From NCBI GenBank assembly GCA_050084985.1, contig JBITNC010000001.1:152768001-152832000 (forward strand): DNA of 64,000 bases, read 5' to 3'. The stretch is from Nageia nagi. Taxonomy: Eukaryota > Pinophyta. Position numbers and translations under genes: made by a program. The notes below the pieces were generated by a model. That model searched no databases. It saw only the letters and a list, made by a program, of their open reading frames with translations, and had not been told where the DNA came from. Positions 37,601 through 50,249 of this stretch are shown piece by piece. Numbering within the stretch: the first letter of the stretch is position 1; each line of letters starts with the position of its first letter.

Positions 37601-39576
37601 AATATAAATGTGGTAAAGTAGAAGTCCATAAAAGGGAAGGCCATTGTATACTTGATAGTTGAATTGCCTTAGAATGATGAATTAGTTGCACATGAATAAT
37701 TTTTGGATGAATATGAGGATGATCCTTGCCATCAGAGACATGTATACCTATCAAGAGGTCATGACCAACATGATTTTGATGAGATATTGATCCCTAATAA
37801 ATATGTTTGCCTTACAAACTATGAACCCAATGTTTGTATATTATACTTTGATGTATCCAAATGTTCTTAAGGAGTAGGGGTAGGTATTGTCTTGGTTTCT
37901 CCTACAAATTAGGTATTCCCCATGGCTTACAAGCTTGGTTTTGAAAGCACAAATAATATGGTAGAATATGAAGCTTTGATATTGGGTCTAAAAGTAGCTT
38001 TCACATTGAGAATTAAAGATTTAGAGATTTATGGTGATTCACAACTTGTAAGTAACCAAGTATAGGATATTTTTGATACAAAGGATGAGATATTGAGGCC
38101 TATAAGTTAGTGGTTAATGATTTATTAGATCAATTTTATAGATATACTATTCATAATATCCCATGAAGTAATAATAGGTATGTAGATGCCATGGCAAGTT
38201 TATCTTCTCTTGCACCAATTAAGATTGAGGATGAAGAGACCATTTTGAAAATTTGTAAGCTTGGTAGACCCTCTTATATTAAAGATATGAATGAAATACA
38301 AACTTGTTTATTTTCAAGGAGAATAATATTTAGAATTAGTATTTTAACATTTACAATTAGTTGAAGAATCAAACAAATCCTACTGACTATGATAGAAATG
38401 AAAGGGTGAGATTAAAAAGGAATGCTATAAGTATGTTATTATTGGTGAAGTATTGTATAGAATGTCATTTGATGGTGCTTTATTGAGATGTCTAACACAA
38501 CATGAGATAGCTATAGCATTAAACAAGCTCATGATGGTTTATATGGAGATCATTTTCATGTAAAGGTATTATGTACTTAGCTTTTGTGCATTTGTTATTA
38601 TTGGTCCACAATGGAGGAAGATTGCAAAGTGTATGTGAAGACATGTTTATAGTGTTAAAAGCATGGTAATATGGAGAAACAACCCATACTAGAGTTAAAT
38701 TTTATAGTCTTACCATGTCCATTTGCTACTTGGGGCATAGATATGATTGGGCTTGTCAATCCTCACTCAAGGGAAGGTCAAAAGTTTTTCATTACAACAA
38801 CAGAGTTAACTACAAAATGGGTTGAATCTATTCCTATGAAATCAATCACCCAAGATAAGATCATTGCATTCCTAATTGAAAACATCATTACAAGATTTGG
38901 TGTGCCATAAAGGTTGATTATGGATAATGAGTCTAAATTAAAAGGTAAGGAAATGAAGGCATTTTACAAGAAATTTTATATTGTGCAAACATTTTATTCA
39001 ATTTACTATCCTCAATTAGGTCAAGCTGAAGCTACTAATAAGAACATCAAGAGTATTTTTTCAAAAACTTGGGATAGATATAAAAGAGATTGGCATGAGC
39101 AACTACCATATGCACTTTGGGCATCCAAGATAAGTTTTAGAGTAGCCATAAGGCAAAACCATTCTCATTGATGTATGGAGATGAAGTTGTAATACAATTA
39201 TAATTAAAGCTTCCTTCCCTAAGGATTTCATTGAAAGGAGATATAGTGGATGAGGATGTAAGAAAAGCTAGGTTGTAGTAGTTAGTCATTGGATGAGAAA
39301 AGACTTAGAGTAATTGAATATCAAAAGGTTTATCATGCAAAACTAAAAAGAGTATTTAGGAAAAAGATAAATACCAAGGAATTCAAAGTGGGAGATGTGG
39401 TATTTAAAGAGAATATAAATAAGATACCTACAATTGATGAGATTAAAGGGAAATTTGAATCAAATTGGTTGGGCCCATTTATTGTAGTGGAAGTAATAGG
39501 ATCAAAAGCCTATAAACTATCACATATGAATGGAAATGAAGAACCCAAGACCTTCAATGCCATCCATATCAAATGA
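34606..39576 (+). pseudogene. pol: Gypsy B pol relic (protease, RT, RNase H, integrase)
   Basis: Protease-like TLVDNGSIVNV (usual D-S/T-G; here D-N-G) at about 35,020, with the family end LILERPYLHDMDEIPSTIHG near 35,250. The RT N-terminal part is at 36,357-36,707 (FLVKKEIEKY..VGFI, FHDINNDFPKDDFPLSNID). A YIDNILVKSK at about 36,870 stands for the catalytic YxDD (second Asp to Asn). RNase H is at about 37,850-38,060 (LYFDVSKCS, EYEALILGLKVA, YGDSQLV). Integrase is at 38,671-39,171 (WGIDMIGLVNP, DNESK, AEATNKNIK). The C-terminal part at 39,289-39,576 (FKVGDVVFK, GPFIVVEV) shows no chromodomain, so it is probably a Tat/Athila-type lineage. Integrase after RT defines Ty3/gypsy. Many nonsense codons. 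Confidence 0.88.
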
Positions 39577-39787
39577 TTCTTTGTGTAACGATAGCGGCTT
39601 TCTACCTTGTAACACATCAAAAATTTTGAGCAAGGAACTTGTATCATAGTTTTTCATTTTTAGTTTTTCATTTCATTGTACTATGTTCATACATTTAATG
39701 ATGTGTATTAATGTCTATACATTTCCAACTACATGTAATACTAAAAAAATATGATAAAAATAAAAGATAAAAATTTGTTGATAATAT

Positions 39788-40160
39788 AATGTCTATGAAC
39801 CATGGACATAAAATGCTAGGTCATCGATAGCCAATGATATGGCTAGTGTGAGTTCACTCACTTAAAAGATAAATCAATGATGCAACCATGACCAAGATGT
39901 TGACATTGGCTCATATACAATGGATGATGCAACTTGCTATAATATACATATGATTTTTTATTTTAACCATACAAAGCATAATATCTTTGGGTCATAGACA
40001 TAAAATGTATGACTGTTGATGGCTAACAATATAATTAGTGAGAATTTACTTAAAATAAAAAGTAATGATATAGCCATAAATAGATTGCTAACATTGATTC
40101 ATCATTAATGGATGATGCAACTCATTGTTTATCCAAATTATTTTCATATATGGTATAACT
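39788..40160 (+). repeat. Two-unit tandem repeat of about 192 bp
   Basis: Units 39,788-39,979 and 39,980-40,160 share GACATAAAATG, a GGCTA(A/G)..ATAT core and TGGATGATGCAACT at the same spacing. They lie in the gypsy B 3' untranslated region. Confidence 0.75.
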
Positions 40161-40696
40161 AACATCTTTTTGTATGTACCTACATCATAAAGAAGGGAGG
40201 AAAATATCAAAAAATTCACACCATCAGTGGCATGCTCACTATTCATGCATCGCTAGTAGTGTAGAGACCAGTAGCATTTTATCATAGAAAAAGCAACCTC
40301 TTTTATATCAAGGCAAGGATGTGAGAGCATCAATTTTCTAAATAGTAAACATGATGGAATGGCTAGATCCATGGTTGAATAGTGCAATTGAAAAAATAAC
40401 ATCTTCCATTGTAGACACTAGATGTGGAACCATAAGACTACTAGCTAGTAGAGTTCCTCCCATCATAAAGAAATCACAAGGGGCAAAGAGACACAATTCT
40501 TTAGATTTTGTCTTGGTTGCACCATTCAAGGAGATTTATTAGGGAAACCAAGATAAAATGAGGTAGTAAGAGACCCTCATCATTATCAAATGCTAGTGCA
40601 AATAAAGAGTTCAAAGTTCCAAATAAATTTCTTCTAAACTTCTTCTTTGTACATGTAATTTCATTGCTTCAATCACACCTCCAAAGAGGGGAAAAA
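40161..40696 (+). other. Gypsy B 3' untranslated region and polypurine tract
   Basis: No protein domain was recognised; the open frames on both strands at 40,338-40,542 overlap and show no family features. The stretch ends with AAAGAGGGGAAAAA (40,683-40,696), a good polypurine tract directly before the LTR. Confidence 0.6.
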
Positions 40697-42200
40697 TGTA
40701 GATGCCTAAAAATGAATTATTATTTATTAAATAGTTTATTTTATAGCATCAAGAATATTTAGTATAAAAAGAGGGTTAAATGTACCTAAGGAAATGTAAT
40801 AAATGTAAGGGACCATTGTACAAATATCAAAGAAGACATCTCAAACATGTAATGTGCAATGATACCAAGAATTAAAAAAGACCAAGATATTGCTATAAAG
40901 ACACATCAAAGGCAATGCAAGGGGGATCATGCGAGGTCATCAAATATTCCAAGAGAGACTTAGATAAATGCAAAATTACTCTATCCTACAAAAAAAGGTA
41001 TTTTGTAAGACCATATTTTCATAGATATATTAAACCCTTCATGTCACATTCATATGCTTTTCATTTCATTCATCGATCTACTTGAAATTCATGCAACCAA
41101 TAGCATGGTACCTTAGGCCATTGGTGATGTAAACCTCTTTTAATGCATTATGGTGGTTGATGAATGGTTTCTATTATTTCACATTCATACAATTATTATG
41201 AAGGTACATTGATTATTATTGTTCATTTCATGCCATATTTATCATATATGCTTCAATCCTATATTGTAGATAAAGAGTGCATCAATTTTACGTTTTATGC
41301 ATTATTTGAAATCTACACTTCATAATCCAAGGAGAAATCATACAAATTCATCTTCAAATAGTAAGATATGCATATTTATACTATATTTGAAAAAATAATT
41401 AAAATTATTGATAACTAATTTGGAACCCTTTTTGGCCCAAACTAGTTGGACCATATGATCTTTAAGATATTATAATCTATTTTAATGTTAAATATTTTAT
41501 TATAATCATTAAAGGTTGACATAAAAATATTTTATGTATATTTCTCTTTTGTACAAGGGCTTGTGAGTATCAATGCTACTTGACAATAGTGCTACATAGT
41601 GTATCTTGTAATTATCAAATAGAGAAACATATGCATGAGATGAGTATTACATTTCATCTCGATAGAACCTTACATATATACTCAAAATAATTTGTGTGCC
41701 TCTCAATTCCACCTATTGAGTGTGGGATTTGTTGGACTCAAAATCTATCTATAATCCTTTCAAAATACATGCTATAGTAGGCTTATTTATTTTTATAGTA
41801 AAATTGGATTTAGGATTTCTCGATATAAACTATAGGGATCTCAACATCAACGCTAGGCTGCATTTCTCTTGAAATGTTAACACTCCCTAAAATAATATAT
41901 TTTTTATTCTTACATATGTATCCTAGATGATCTTTACCAATAAGATTCAATTTGAGCATCTATTCATGGTCATCATGGTAATTGAGTAGGTATTTATCTT
42001 TCTTATCCCTCTTTCATATATTATGTAAGTTGTTAGATCTTATTCCATCATTACTACTTTATTTATTATCTCATATTTGTATCAAGCATTTTTTATACAT
42101 AACATCATACGTTATAGGCTCCATATTACTTTTATTAATTTAAATATATGCATTATAGATTGTAATACCTCTAATTAATGGTTATATTTAACCATCTACA
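40697..42200 (+). repeat. Gypsy B LTR, full length (1504 bp)
   Basis: Starts TGTAGATG (40,697-40,704) and ends CATCTACA (42,193-42,200), a perfect 8-bp inverted pair of LTR ends. Preceded by a polypurine tract and followed by a primer-binding-like TATTGGTGAACCC. The first 230 bp, with CTATAAAGA, match the fragments at 29,330 and 33,771. The long LTR fits the Tat/Athila groups. Confidence 0.8.
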
Positions 42201-42216
42201 TATTGGTGAACCCAAC
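42201..42216 (+). other. Primer-binding-like site after the LTR
   Basis: TATTGGTGAACCCAAC directly follows the LTR end. Gypsy C has TTTGGTGAACTCGACG in the same place after its LTR (60,433). A primer site after a supposed 3' LTR suggests the LTR also served as a 5' LTR. Confidence 0.6.
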
Positions 42217-44055
42217 TCTCTCATTTTCAAATCTTAAAACAGGGTTTGATAGATTTTTTCATATATATATTCACATTTATATAATCCAAAAACCTTAGGA
42301 TTTTTTGGTAAAATTTAATCATCAAATCTTATGATTTTGAAAAAATTGGAAGGATCTAACAATATGGAAGCAGGGTTGATTTTAAGATTGCCTCCATAGA
42401 ACTCCCTTAGAAAATATTTGGTGAATCTCAATCAATTTTATTTTAGACATTTTTAGGAACTAATAGTTATTTTTGGAAACAAATTTAAAATATTAGCATT
42501 TTGACTCAAAAAATTTTAAAAAATTTGAAAATGTTTGGTGAATTAGACCTTTTTAAAACTATCAAAAATAGCCATTTCCAATGTTGATGATCCTTAAAAT
42601 TCATTTATTAATGAATATTCATCTCTAAAATGATCCTTGTATGTAAGAAAATATAAAATCCAAGTTTGGAAATGATCTTAAGAATAATAGTGCTAATGTT
42701 TCTCATAACATCAAAATTTATTCATAAGAAGTTTTTGGCATCATCAATAATGATGTGATGAAGTTGATGTGGAGTAAACTCAATAGCCTATGTAAGAAGG
42801 GTAGAGGATAAGCTCTAGAAAAAAAGGAAATACTCTTAGTGATAAAATTCAAAATACTCTTCTTAATTCATAAAAAAGAATCAAATCTTGAGAATTCAAT
42901 GGAGAAGGGGAATATACTACATATTTGCAAGGATTTGAGTATTTTATGGATCTAAAATGTTCAATTAATGGTAATATAAAGGATAAATATTTTACCTTAC
43001 ATATTACAAGGGAATCACAAAATTGATTCTATACATTAGATCCAAGATCTATCACTTCATATGCTTAACTAAGGATATTTTTCAAGACTCATTTAAAATG
43101 TAATATTCATAGTCCTATTAGTTTGATATTTATGACATAATGGGTAAGTGAAAGAATTTAAGTCACACTTGAAGGAAGTTATGGGACTTAGTTTCTTTTA
43201 GTGCATGCTTAGGATCCTAAGCTCCCCTAAGATTCTAGCCAGACTCAAAATCCCAAACCTAGCTGGGATCCCAAGTGTCATCATCCTTGTCCTTAACTAT
43301 AACCACACATAGGTTCACTTATTGGATTAAGGACTCATGATCCTAGGCCTAGTAGTTAGAAACCCACCTCTAACCCTCTTCCATAGCCATCAACATCATT
43401 CCCCCTTTGAGACATGCTCTAGAATATCTCCTCTAGTTTTTTTTAGGTAGAAAATAACTTTTTTTATGTGGAGTAAGGGTCTTTTTGGGTTAAAATTATT
43501 ATTCTAGTCTATTCAAATAAAAGGTTTTTTTGGTTAAAGATGAATATTTTTATTTCTATGAATTCTTAAATCAAAATAACCAAAAAAATCTTTGCAATTT
43601 TGTCAAATAATCATTCAAATACTTAAGTGATTTATCATTAACAATGATTTATAATTAATAATGATTTATAGCTAACATATCTAGATTCATTTATATTTTT
43701 GGTTTTTAGATTATAAAAATTGGTATACTTTGTTTACCTTTGAATACCTAGCAAATACACATAGAATACTCTTTCATTTTGAAAGCCTTTTCCTTAACTT
43801 TCCTTCAATGTGGATATATGTTAGTTATCCAAAAACCTTGAAGTGCTCAATATTGGGCTTTCTATCCTAATTATAAATCTAAAAAAGAATCATATTCCTA
43901 TTTAATATTTTAAATATGTTTAACCATGTCAACCTCCTCAATCCATACTCATAGCTCAAACCTTTATGATCTATATCATGCTCCTTGTTATGTTCATGAG
44001 AATTGAATATTAGTCTTTTCAACTTGTAAGTTCAATTTATTATATTATATTATAT

Positions 44056-44093
<38 letters not shown>

Positions 44094-45635
44094 TTGAATA
44101 ACTACTTTTCAATGCTATGATCTTCACAACACTTCATGATAAACTCTTTTTAAACAAAATTCACTTATCATAATTTCATTCCTTATATTTTGTATTACAA
44201 CCTAGGTATTTCTTTCTTCATTGAGAATATTTTTTTTTTTTTTTAAGATAGCAAATACCTTAATCTAATAGATTAAAAAAATATTCCAAACATCTCCATA
44301 TAAATTCATCAATAAAGTAATATAAAACCTATTAATACTTTTATGGAATTCTCATTTTCTAAATTAGGGAGTAGGCTAAACCTCTTAGGTTATCTAGGTT
44401 AAATCTTATAGCTTGAAAATTAACTTCTTGGTTAAATATATATTCCTCTTAGGTCATAAATATCTTGTTTATGATTTAAATATGGTATTAATATTCCTAT
44501 AATTTAATGTTAGATTCTTCTTTGATGTACTTTCCAATGGGAGAGCATGAGTCATAGATTTCATGAGAATATAAATAAGGGAACATGTCATATCCTATAA
44601 TTATTTATAACCACTTCATCATCCTAAATCCTTATTATACATGGCTCTCTTGGTCAAAATAGTAGTAGGAAGAAAATAGAAATATCATGTGGGTCTAGAT
44701 AGGGCTATTACCCCTAGATCCATTTATAAAATTTATTCTTGAAGCTAGCATATTTGATATGTTCTCTTGTATTTTATTTTTCATTAAAGCTTATATTCTC
44801 CTTTCTCATCAATTCAAGTTTCTTATAGTTATTTTTATTTAAATACTATAATATTTCTACATCATTTCATAAATTATTTCATTTTATATATAATGAATTT
44901 GCTTAGTTCCTTGCCCAAATAGTTCCAATGGATGGATTAATGATTGATGGTATATTAAATCATATAATGAACTATCAAATTCTTTGAAAAATACTAGAGG
45001 TAAATTTAGTTTCCCAAGTCTTTAAGTAGGTGTTACAATTTATCTCTTAAGATTGAATTGGTGCTTGCCACTAAATAACTTCAAGAAGCAACCTTGAAGC
45101 TCGAACCTTCAAAATAGACTTGCAACCTTTAGTGCTTACAAAGTAACCTCTAAGGTTTTTTAAAAGGCTAGTTCCTTTTTAAAATTTTCAAAGTGGACTA
45201 TTGAATGTACATGAATAACTAATCATAGGACCTCAAATTAACTTGAAAAGACTTGTAATGTGTTATCTTATATCAACACATGATCAATTCATATGATTAT
45301 TTTTCTTGATCTAAACATTTATTTATGCAAAATATCTAGGTTTCCTAATTAGGACATAAATTCCATCTATCTGAGGTACTTGTATCTAAATATTTGCTAT
45401 GCTCTAAATTATTATTATTATTTCATACACATTAAGTTTTTTTTATTATTTCATGGATGTTGAAGAATATTTATTACATTGAAGTTAATACCTATTTAAG
45501 TGTGAATTTAAGTTTCATTTTTGACTTTGAATTTAATGTTGTCTGGATTTGAATTAGATTGTTAGGACTTATAGATTTAAATGTATGTAGTTATTTATTC
45601 TTATAATTGTTAATTCATGCAAGATACCTTTAGTA
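42217..45635. other. AT-rich DNA without recognisable genes
   Basis: Dense in stops, with no domain recognised. It may be the decayed internal part of an element starting at the 42,201 primer-like site. A simple TATAT tract lies at 44,036-44,091. Confidence 0.45.
44036..44091 (+). repeat. AT-rich simple repeat
   Basis: ATATT units passing into a pure (AT)n run. Confidence 0.95.
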
Positions 45636-47140
45636 CATCCATGGATCCATAAAAAAATAACCCACCTAAAGCCCAGAGCCTCAAAAGCCCCCTATACCCA
45701 AGGATTCTTACTTTTGAGCAAACATAGTTGAGAATATTGTATCCACATAGAATGGAATTTACTAGATCCTTCAACATCAAGATATCCCCCTACCTCTCAT
45801 AGTTTGTAACTTTAATGCAAATTGTAGTTGATACCATTGCATCCATTAATTAAACCATAGGTGATTTGAAATCACATAGAGAGGAGAGGAGGAGGTTTTA
45901 TAGTGATGGCCTATCCCAAAAATAGATTGATGAGACTTATCATATCACAAAAGGATATTTAGGCCAATATTTTATAAATCCTAGAAATAATGTACTATTT
46001 TATTACATTAAGGTTTTATGGATGGAGTTTATTCTTGAGTAAAATACAAATTATTTTGATATTCAACCATTTCATGGTGTTGGTATGGGTAGTTCATAGG
46101 AATGAATTGATCCAAGATGAGTTGCTCATGATGCACTGCTTTTTATTCCTCTTATAGCTTTTGTAACCATATATATTCATCATTTAGCCATGCTTTTGGC
46201 CCTTATATGATTGATTCATATTATAAGGAACCTCACTAAAAAAGCTACCAATGTGGAATCTAAATTCACTAAGGTTAGACTTGATGGCTAAGGACATACT
46301 GCAGTTGGAGGTATTAGTATCTCACCCATATATACATTTCATAGATGTAGAGTTTTCCATGTGATATATCATGGATCATGCACTCCATCAAATCATTTAG
46401 GAGCATATATGGATATGTTATTTAGTGATATTAATCATGAGGCATGTAGGCCATCTACATCTTCAAGTGATCGAGGTTAGCATATTGATTCCCTTAGCAA
46501 ATATCATGAAATACGATTTGATATCTAGGGAGGTCATATGACATCACTCAATTCTCCTTTACAGTCTAAGATCCCATCCATGGTATGTATTCAATAATGT
46601 TTACTTTAATTTTTCACTATGTAGTTCGCATGTGTAAATCAGATTCTAAAATTTAAATATTGAATTTTTATATATATGTGCTTGTATGATGATTACACTT
46701 TTATGATGGATATATTTAATGATACCACTTTTACTCATGATGTGCATGGGTCACATGTGCAACCTATAATGGTTAAGTCTCCAACCTCTTAGCATTAATT
46801 TATGGTAATTTATATTAATGCAATTTTGTAGATAGATATGGCTATAAATATAATGATTAAGTTTTTGATTCTAAATTTCTTTTGATATGTTGTAGATATT
46901 GGTTGATAACACTTTTTCTTGTGAGGTGCATGGCTCATGATAGTAGCCTATAGTGGTTGAGCCTTCAATCTCTCAACATTTTATCATCATAATTTATAAT
47001 ATATTTTAATGTCATGTATGTAGATATGATAATTTAAAATGATTAAGTTTATGACTTTAAATTTAGTTGTTTTGAACAATATGAAATACTTCCACTTGAT
47101 ACATCATGTGGAATGAATTGGAGGATTGATTATGACCATT
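45636..47140 (+). pseudogene. Unrecognised multi-exon gene relic
   Basis: From ATG 45,642 one plus-strand frame reads sensibly for about 310 codons to a donor-like CCATG/GTATGT at about 46,582, broken only by stops that mostly sit where Gln or Arg codons would (for example SS-TAG-E-TGA-IDPR-TGA-VAHDALLF). Readable parts include RSFNIKISPYLS, GYLGQYFINPRNN, NTNYFDIQPFHGVGMG and DGxGHTAVGGISISP. Downstream, two exon-like units carry TFTHDVHGSHVQPIMVKSPTS and a related SCEVHGS..QPIVVEPSISQ. I do not recognise the family. It lies downstream of the LTR and primer-like site at 42.2 kb, so it may be cargo of a retroelement or old host sequence. Confidence 0.4.
46709..47075 (+). repeat. Tandem exon-intron repeat, about 186 bp x 2
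   Basis: Units 46,709-46,894 and 46,895-47,075 align through both the coding-like part (HGS..QPI.V) and the following intron-like part (ATGATTAAGTTT.TGA.T.TAAATTT). The second unit begins after TTGTAG, a plausible acceptor. Confidence 0.65.
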
Positions 47141-48180
47141 CACCTAGTCAAGATTATTTTGGTAGATAAAGAGGTGGATGGATTCATATATGTACATTTC
47201 TGATTTATGAGTATATGGACTAGATGGATTGATTAGATATATGCACATTTGGACTATATGGATCATATATTCTTATTATTTAGATACATGTGCATGTTTT
47301 TATGGATACCTAGTTTGGATTAGAACTTATATACATTTTACTATTTTGATCTACACATGTTATATATATGTTTTTTGATGGATCATGCCTAGTTCTAGCA
47401 TAGGTGTTTAATTTATGGATGATAATAATTTATGTTTATATTTTTATTTTTTTAAATACAAATTGTATTAGAAAATATATTTAAAAGGTTAAAATTAACA
47501 AACTACTTTATAAAAAAGTTTTAAATGGTAGATTAAAATCTTATGTTTTATATAATTAACTTTATAATTAACAAATTAACATCAAGCATGTTTGTTAAAA
47601 ATTCAAATGCATCGCATTCATTTTAAAATAAGATATTAGATAAATGATCTATATATTGCATGTAAAGGTAATTTAGCTAATATATATTTATCTAAAATTT
47701 ACGTGATAAATTATATTTTGAGTTTAAATAGCATAAATTTACACTAAAGGTTAAGAATTATAAAGAAGAATAAGAAAATAAAACTCATCATGCTTAACCT
47801 TAAAGACTTTTTCTTACTAGATATTGTATCCTAACGAACTTAGTGAACTCTAGCACTCAGCATGTCATAGAATAAAAAGAGAACATATAATATCTTGCAA
47901 TATTATGGTGTATGTAAACTTCTTATATTTTGAGAAACAATGAGGATACAATCAAGACCTAATAAGATCTAACTTATAAAGGATTTATAGATGGGCTAAA
48001 GTTATGGAGGGAATGAATCATCGATAAGAAAAAGAGATATATTTGAGGCTTAAGCATGGTTAAAATTAAAAATTATTCAAAAACAAATGAGATAAAATAA
48101 ATGATCTTATAATAAAGTAATTAAAATGATAGTATCATGTGCTTTTTAAATGGTCTTATAAGGTCATGAATTAAAAGTAT
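47141..48180. other. AT-rich DNA, nothing supported
   Basis: Very AT-rich, with no frame or motif to annotate. Confidence 0.5.
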
Positions 48181-49095
48181 AGGGGTAAAGCATTTGCTCT
48201 ACTAATAAAGTTCAAAGGAGATCAAGTGGTGAGCAATTGGGAGGAGGTAAGATAAGTAGACAAATAATCGTATTTAAAAATATTTAGATTAATATAATCA
48301 TGGAAATGATAATAAATTATTAACTTTGGATTAGGATAAGGATTTTGGATTTTATGTTTAAGGTTTATGGGTTAGGGTATGAGTTTAAGGATTAAAATTT
48401 AGGTTTTAGGGGTTATATTTGGAGTTATGTTAGGGATTATGGCTAGGGTTTGGGGTTAGTGTTTAGGGTTAGGGATTTAATGAGGGTTATGATTTGATGT
48501 TAGAGGTTAATATTTAGGGGTTTGTGTTTAGGATTTGGAGTTATGGTTTAAGATTAAGGGTTGGATATTAAGCATTAAGGGTTCTAGTTAGGATTAAGGC
48601 TAAGGGTTGTGCTTAAGGGATTAAGGTTTTAAGGATTTAAATATTTAAGTTTGTAGGCATTTAAGGTCCTAGGGTTTAAGGTTTAAGAGTTAAGTTATGG
48701 TTCTAGGGTACATATGGTTAAAAGTGGAGGGGTAAAGCATTCTCTACTAATAAAGTTCAAAGGATATCAACTGGTGATCAATTGGGAGGAGGTAAAAGAA
48801 GTAGAAAAATACTATTATTTATAAATATTTAGATAAATATAATCATGGAAAGGATAATTAGGGTTAAGGATAAGGGTCATGGTTTAGGGATTAAGATTTT
48901 AAGGATTTAAATGTTTAAGGTTTTAGGCATTTATATCTTAGGGTTTAAAGTTTAAAAGTTTGGTTATGGTTAGGGAAAATGGTTTAAGAGTTAGGTTTGA
49001 GATTAGTCCATTTAGGATTAAATATTAGGGGTTATGGTTAGGGTTAATAGTTATTGTTTAGGGATTAGGGTTTAATGGTTAGAGTTTATAATTTA
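48181..49095 (+). repeat. Interstitial telomere-like repeats in a 547-bp tandem unit
   Basis: Scores of degenerate TTTAGGG, TTAGGG and GGGTTA words on the plus strand (48,340-48,720 and 48,850-49,095), the plant telomere repeat in eroded form. A longer repeat is superimposed: AGGGGTAAAGCAT..CTCTACTAATAAAG begins at both 48,181 and 48,728, followed by the same about 130-bp unique block and then telomere-like text. Nothing coding is seen. Confidence 0.75.
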
Positions 49096-49437
49096 AGGGA
49101 GTGCATCATCAATAAATTTATTCAAATTTGATATTAACTCATAGTGTATCAATATTGATTCAAATTTGATGAATGGAGTGCATAATTAATAAATTGATTA
49201 AAAATAATCTTATAAATGTGTAAAGGGAGTAAAATTAAATAGATGCATACCCTTTTGAATAATCATGTAATGATCTCATTCAACAAGTGTATGGAGAGAA
49301 GTACTTTATCTCTCTCTATCTCTTAAGTTTATCTAAATTGTGAATCATTTATCTCTTTCTAAACTCAATTAGCTAAAATAATTTTTTAAATCTAAAATTG
49401 TTTAACTCTATATTATTTAAACCTAAATTGTAAACCC

Positions 49438-49530
49438 TAAGGTGAGAGGAAAGGGAGAAGGGGAGAGGGAAGGAGAGGAAAAGTGAAAGGGGATAAGGGT
49501 AAGGGTAAGGGAAGAAGGGGAGGATGATAA
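49438..49530 (+). repeat. Polypurine/polypyrimidine tract
   Basis: Over 90 bp almost purely purine on the plus strand (GAGAGGAAAGGGAGAAGGGG type), ending with GGGTAAGGGTAAGGG. It may adopt triplex or H-DNA-like structure. No gene signal. Confidence 0.8.
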
Positions 49531-50249
49531 CTCAATAATAATCCCACTAATGATTAAAAATTAGACATATACTAACAAATACAATCAACATCCTCATCAA
49601 TAGAAGTGAGAGGTTAAACTAAATCCAAAGATCATGTAATCTATGAACTAAGTTACTAATGAATGTGATAAAAAATCTAATCATGTACATAATGAATATA
49701 ACTATAATAACTAAAATATATAGCCTTAAAGGAAATATCATCACAATATACCTCATAAATTTAGAACATGTACAAATGCCCAATTTCTATCAAAAACCAC
49801 CTTCAAAAATGTAGAGATTCTTCATACTCATAAATGAATCATATTCACAATTGGGTTCAAATCCAAAATGATAGATGGTGTTAATATACACCATTTCATG
49901 ATAGCAAATAGTGATATACTTGTGTGAGTCATCTCCTTACATATGTCAACAAAACACAAGGGAATGTGAGTGAAATATATTACAACATAAGTATATTTAA
50001 TTCTATAATTCAAATAATTTTCTATTTAAGCTTACCTTTATTTTTCAATCCATTGTATCATTTACATCCTCTCTTTTTTGTAATGCATCTATAATTATCT
50101 CATGTTCATTTGATGAAAGGATCCACAACACTTTATTATAAGGCCTCCCTTTATATCTTAATAGTTTTATATTTATTACCAATACCAAATGCGAGTAATG
50201 TATAATCTTCTTATGTGTTTCATAATCTTTAAATGCAGGAAACCCATTC

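Noticed and set aside
40338-40542. Overlapping 63-residue frames on both strands
   Set aside because: No family features. They lie in the gypsy B 3' untranslated region and mirror each other.
48340-49095. A true chromosome end
   Set aside because: The TTTAGGG words are eroded, interrupted by a 547-bp unit and followed by 15 kb of ordinary repeat DNA, so this is an interstitial block.
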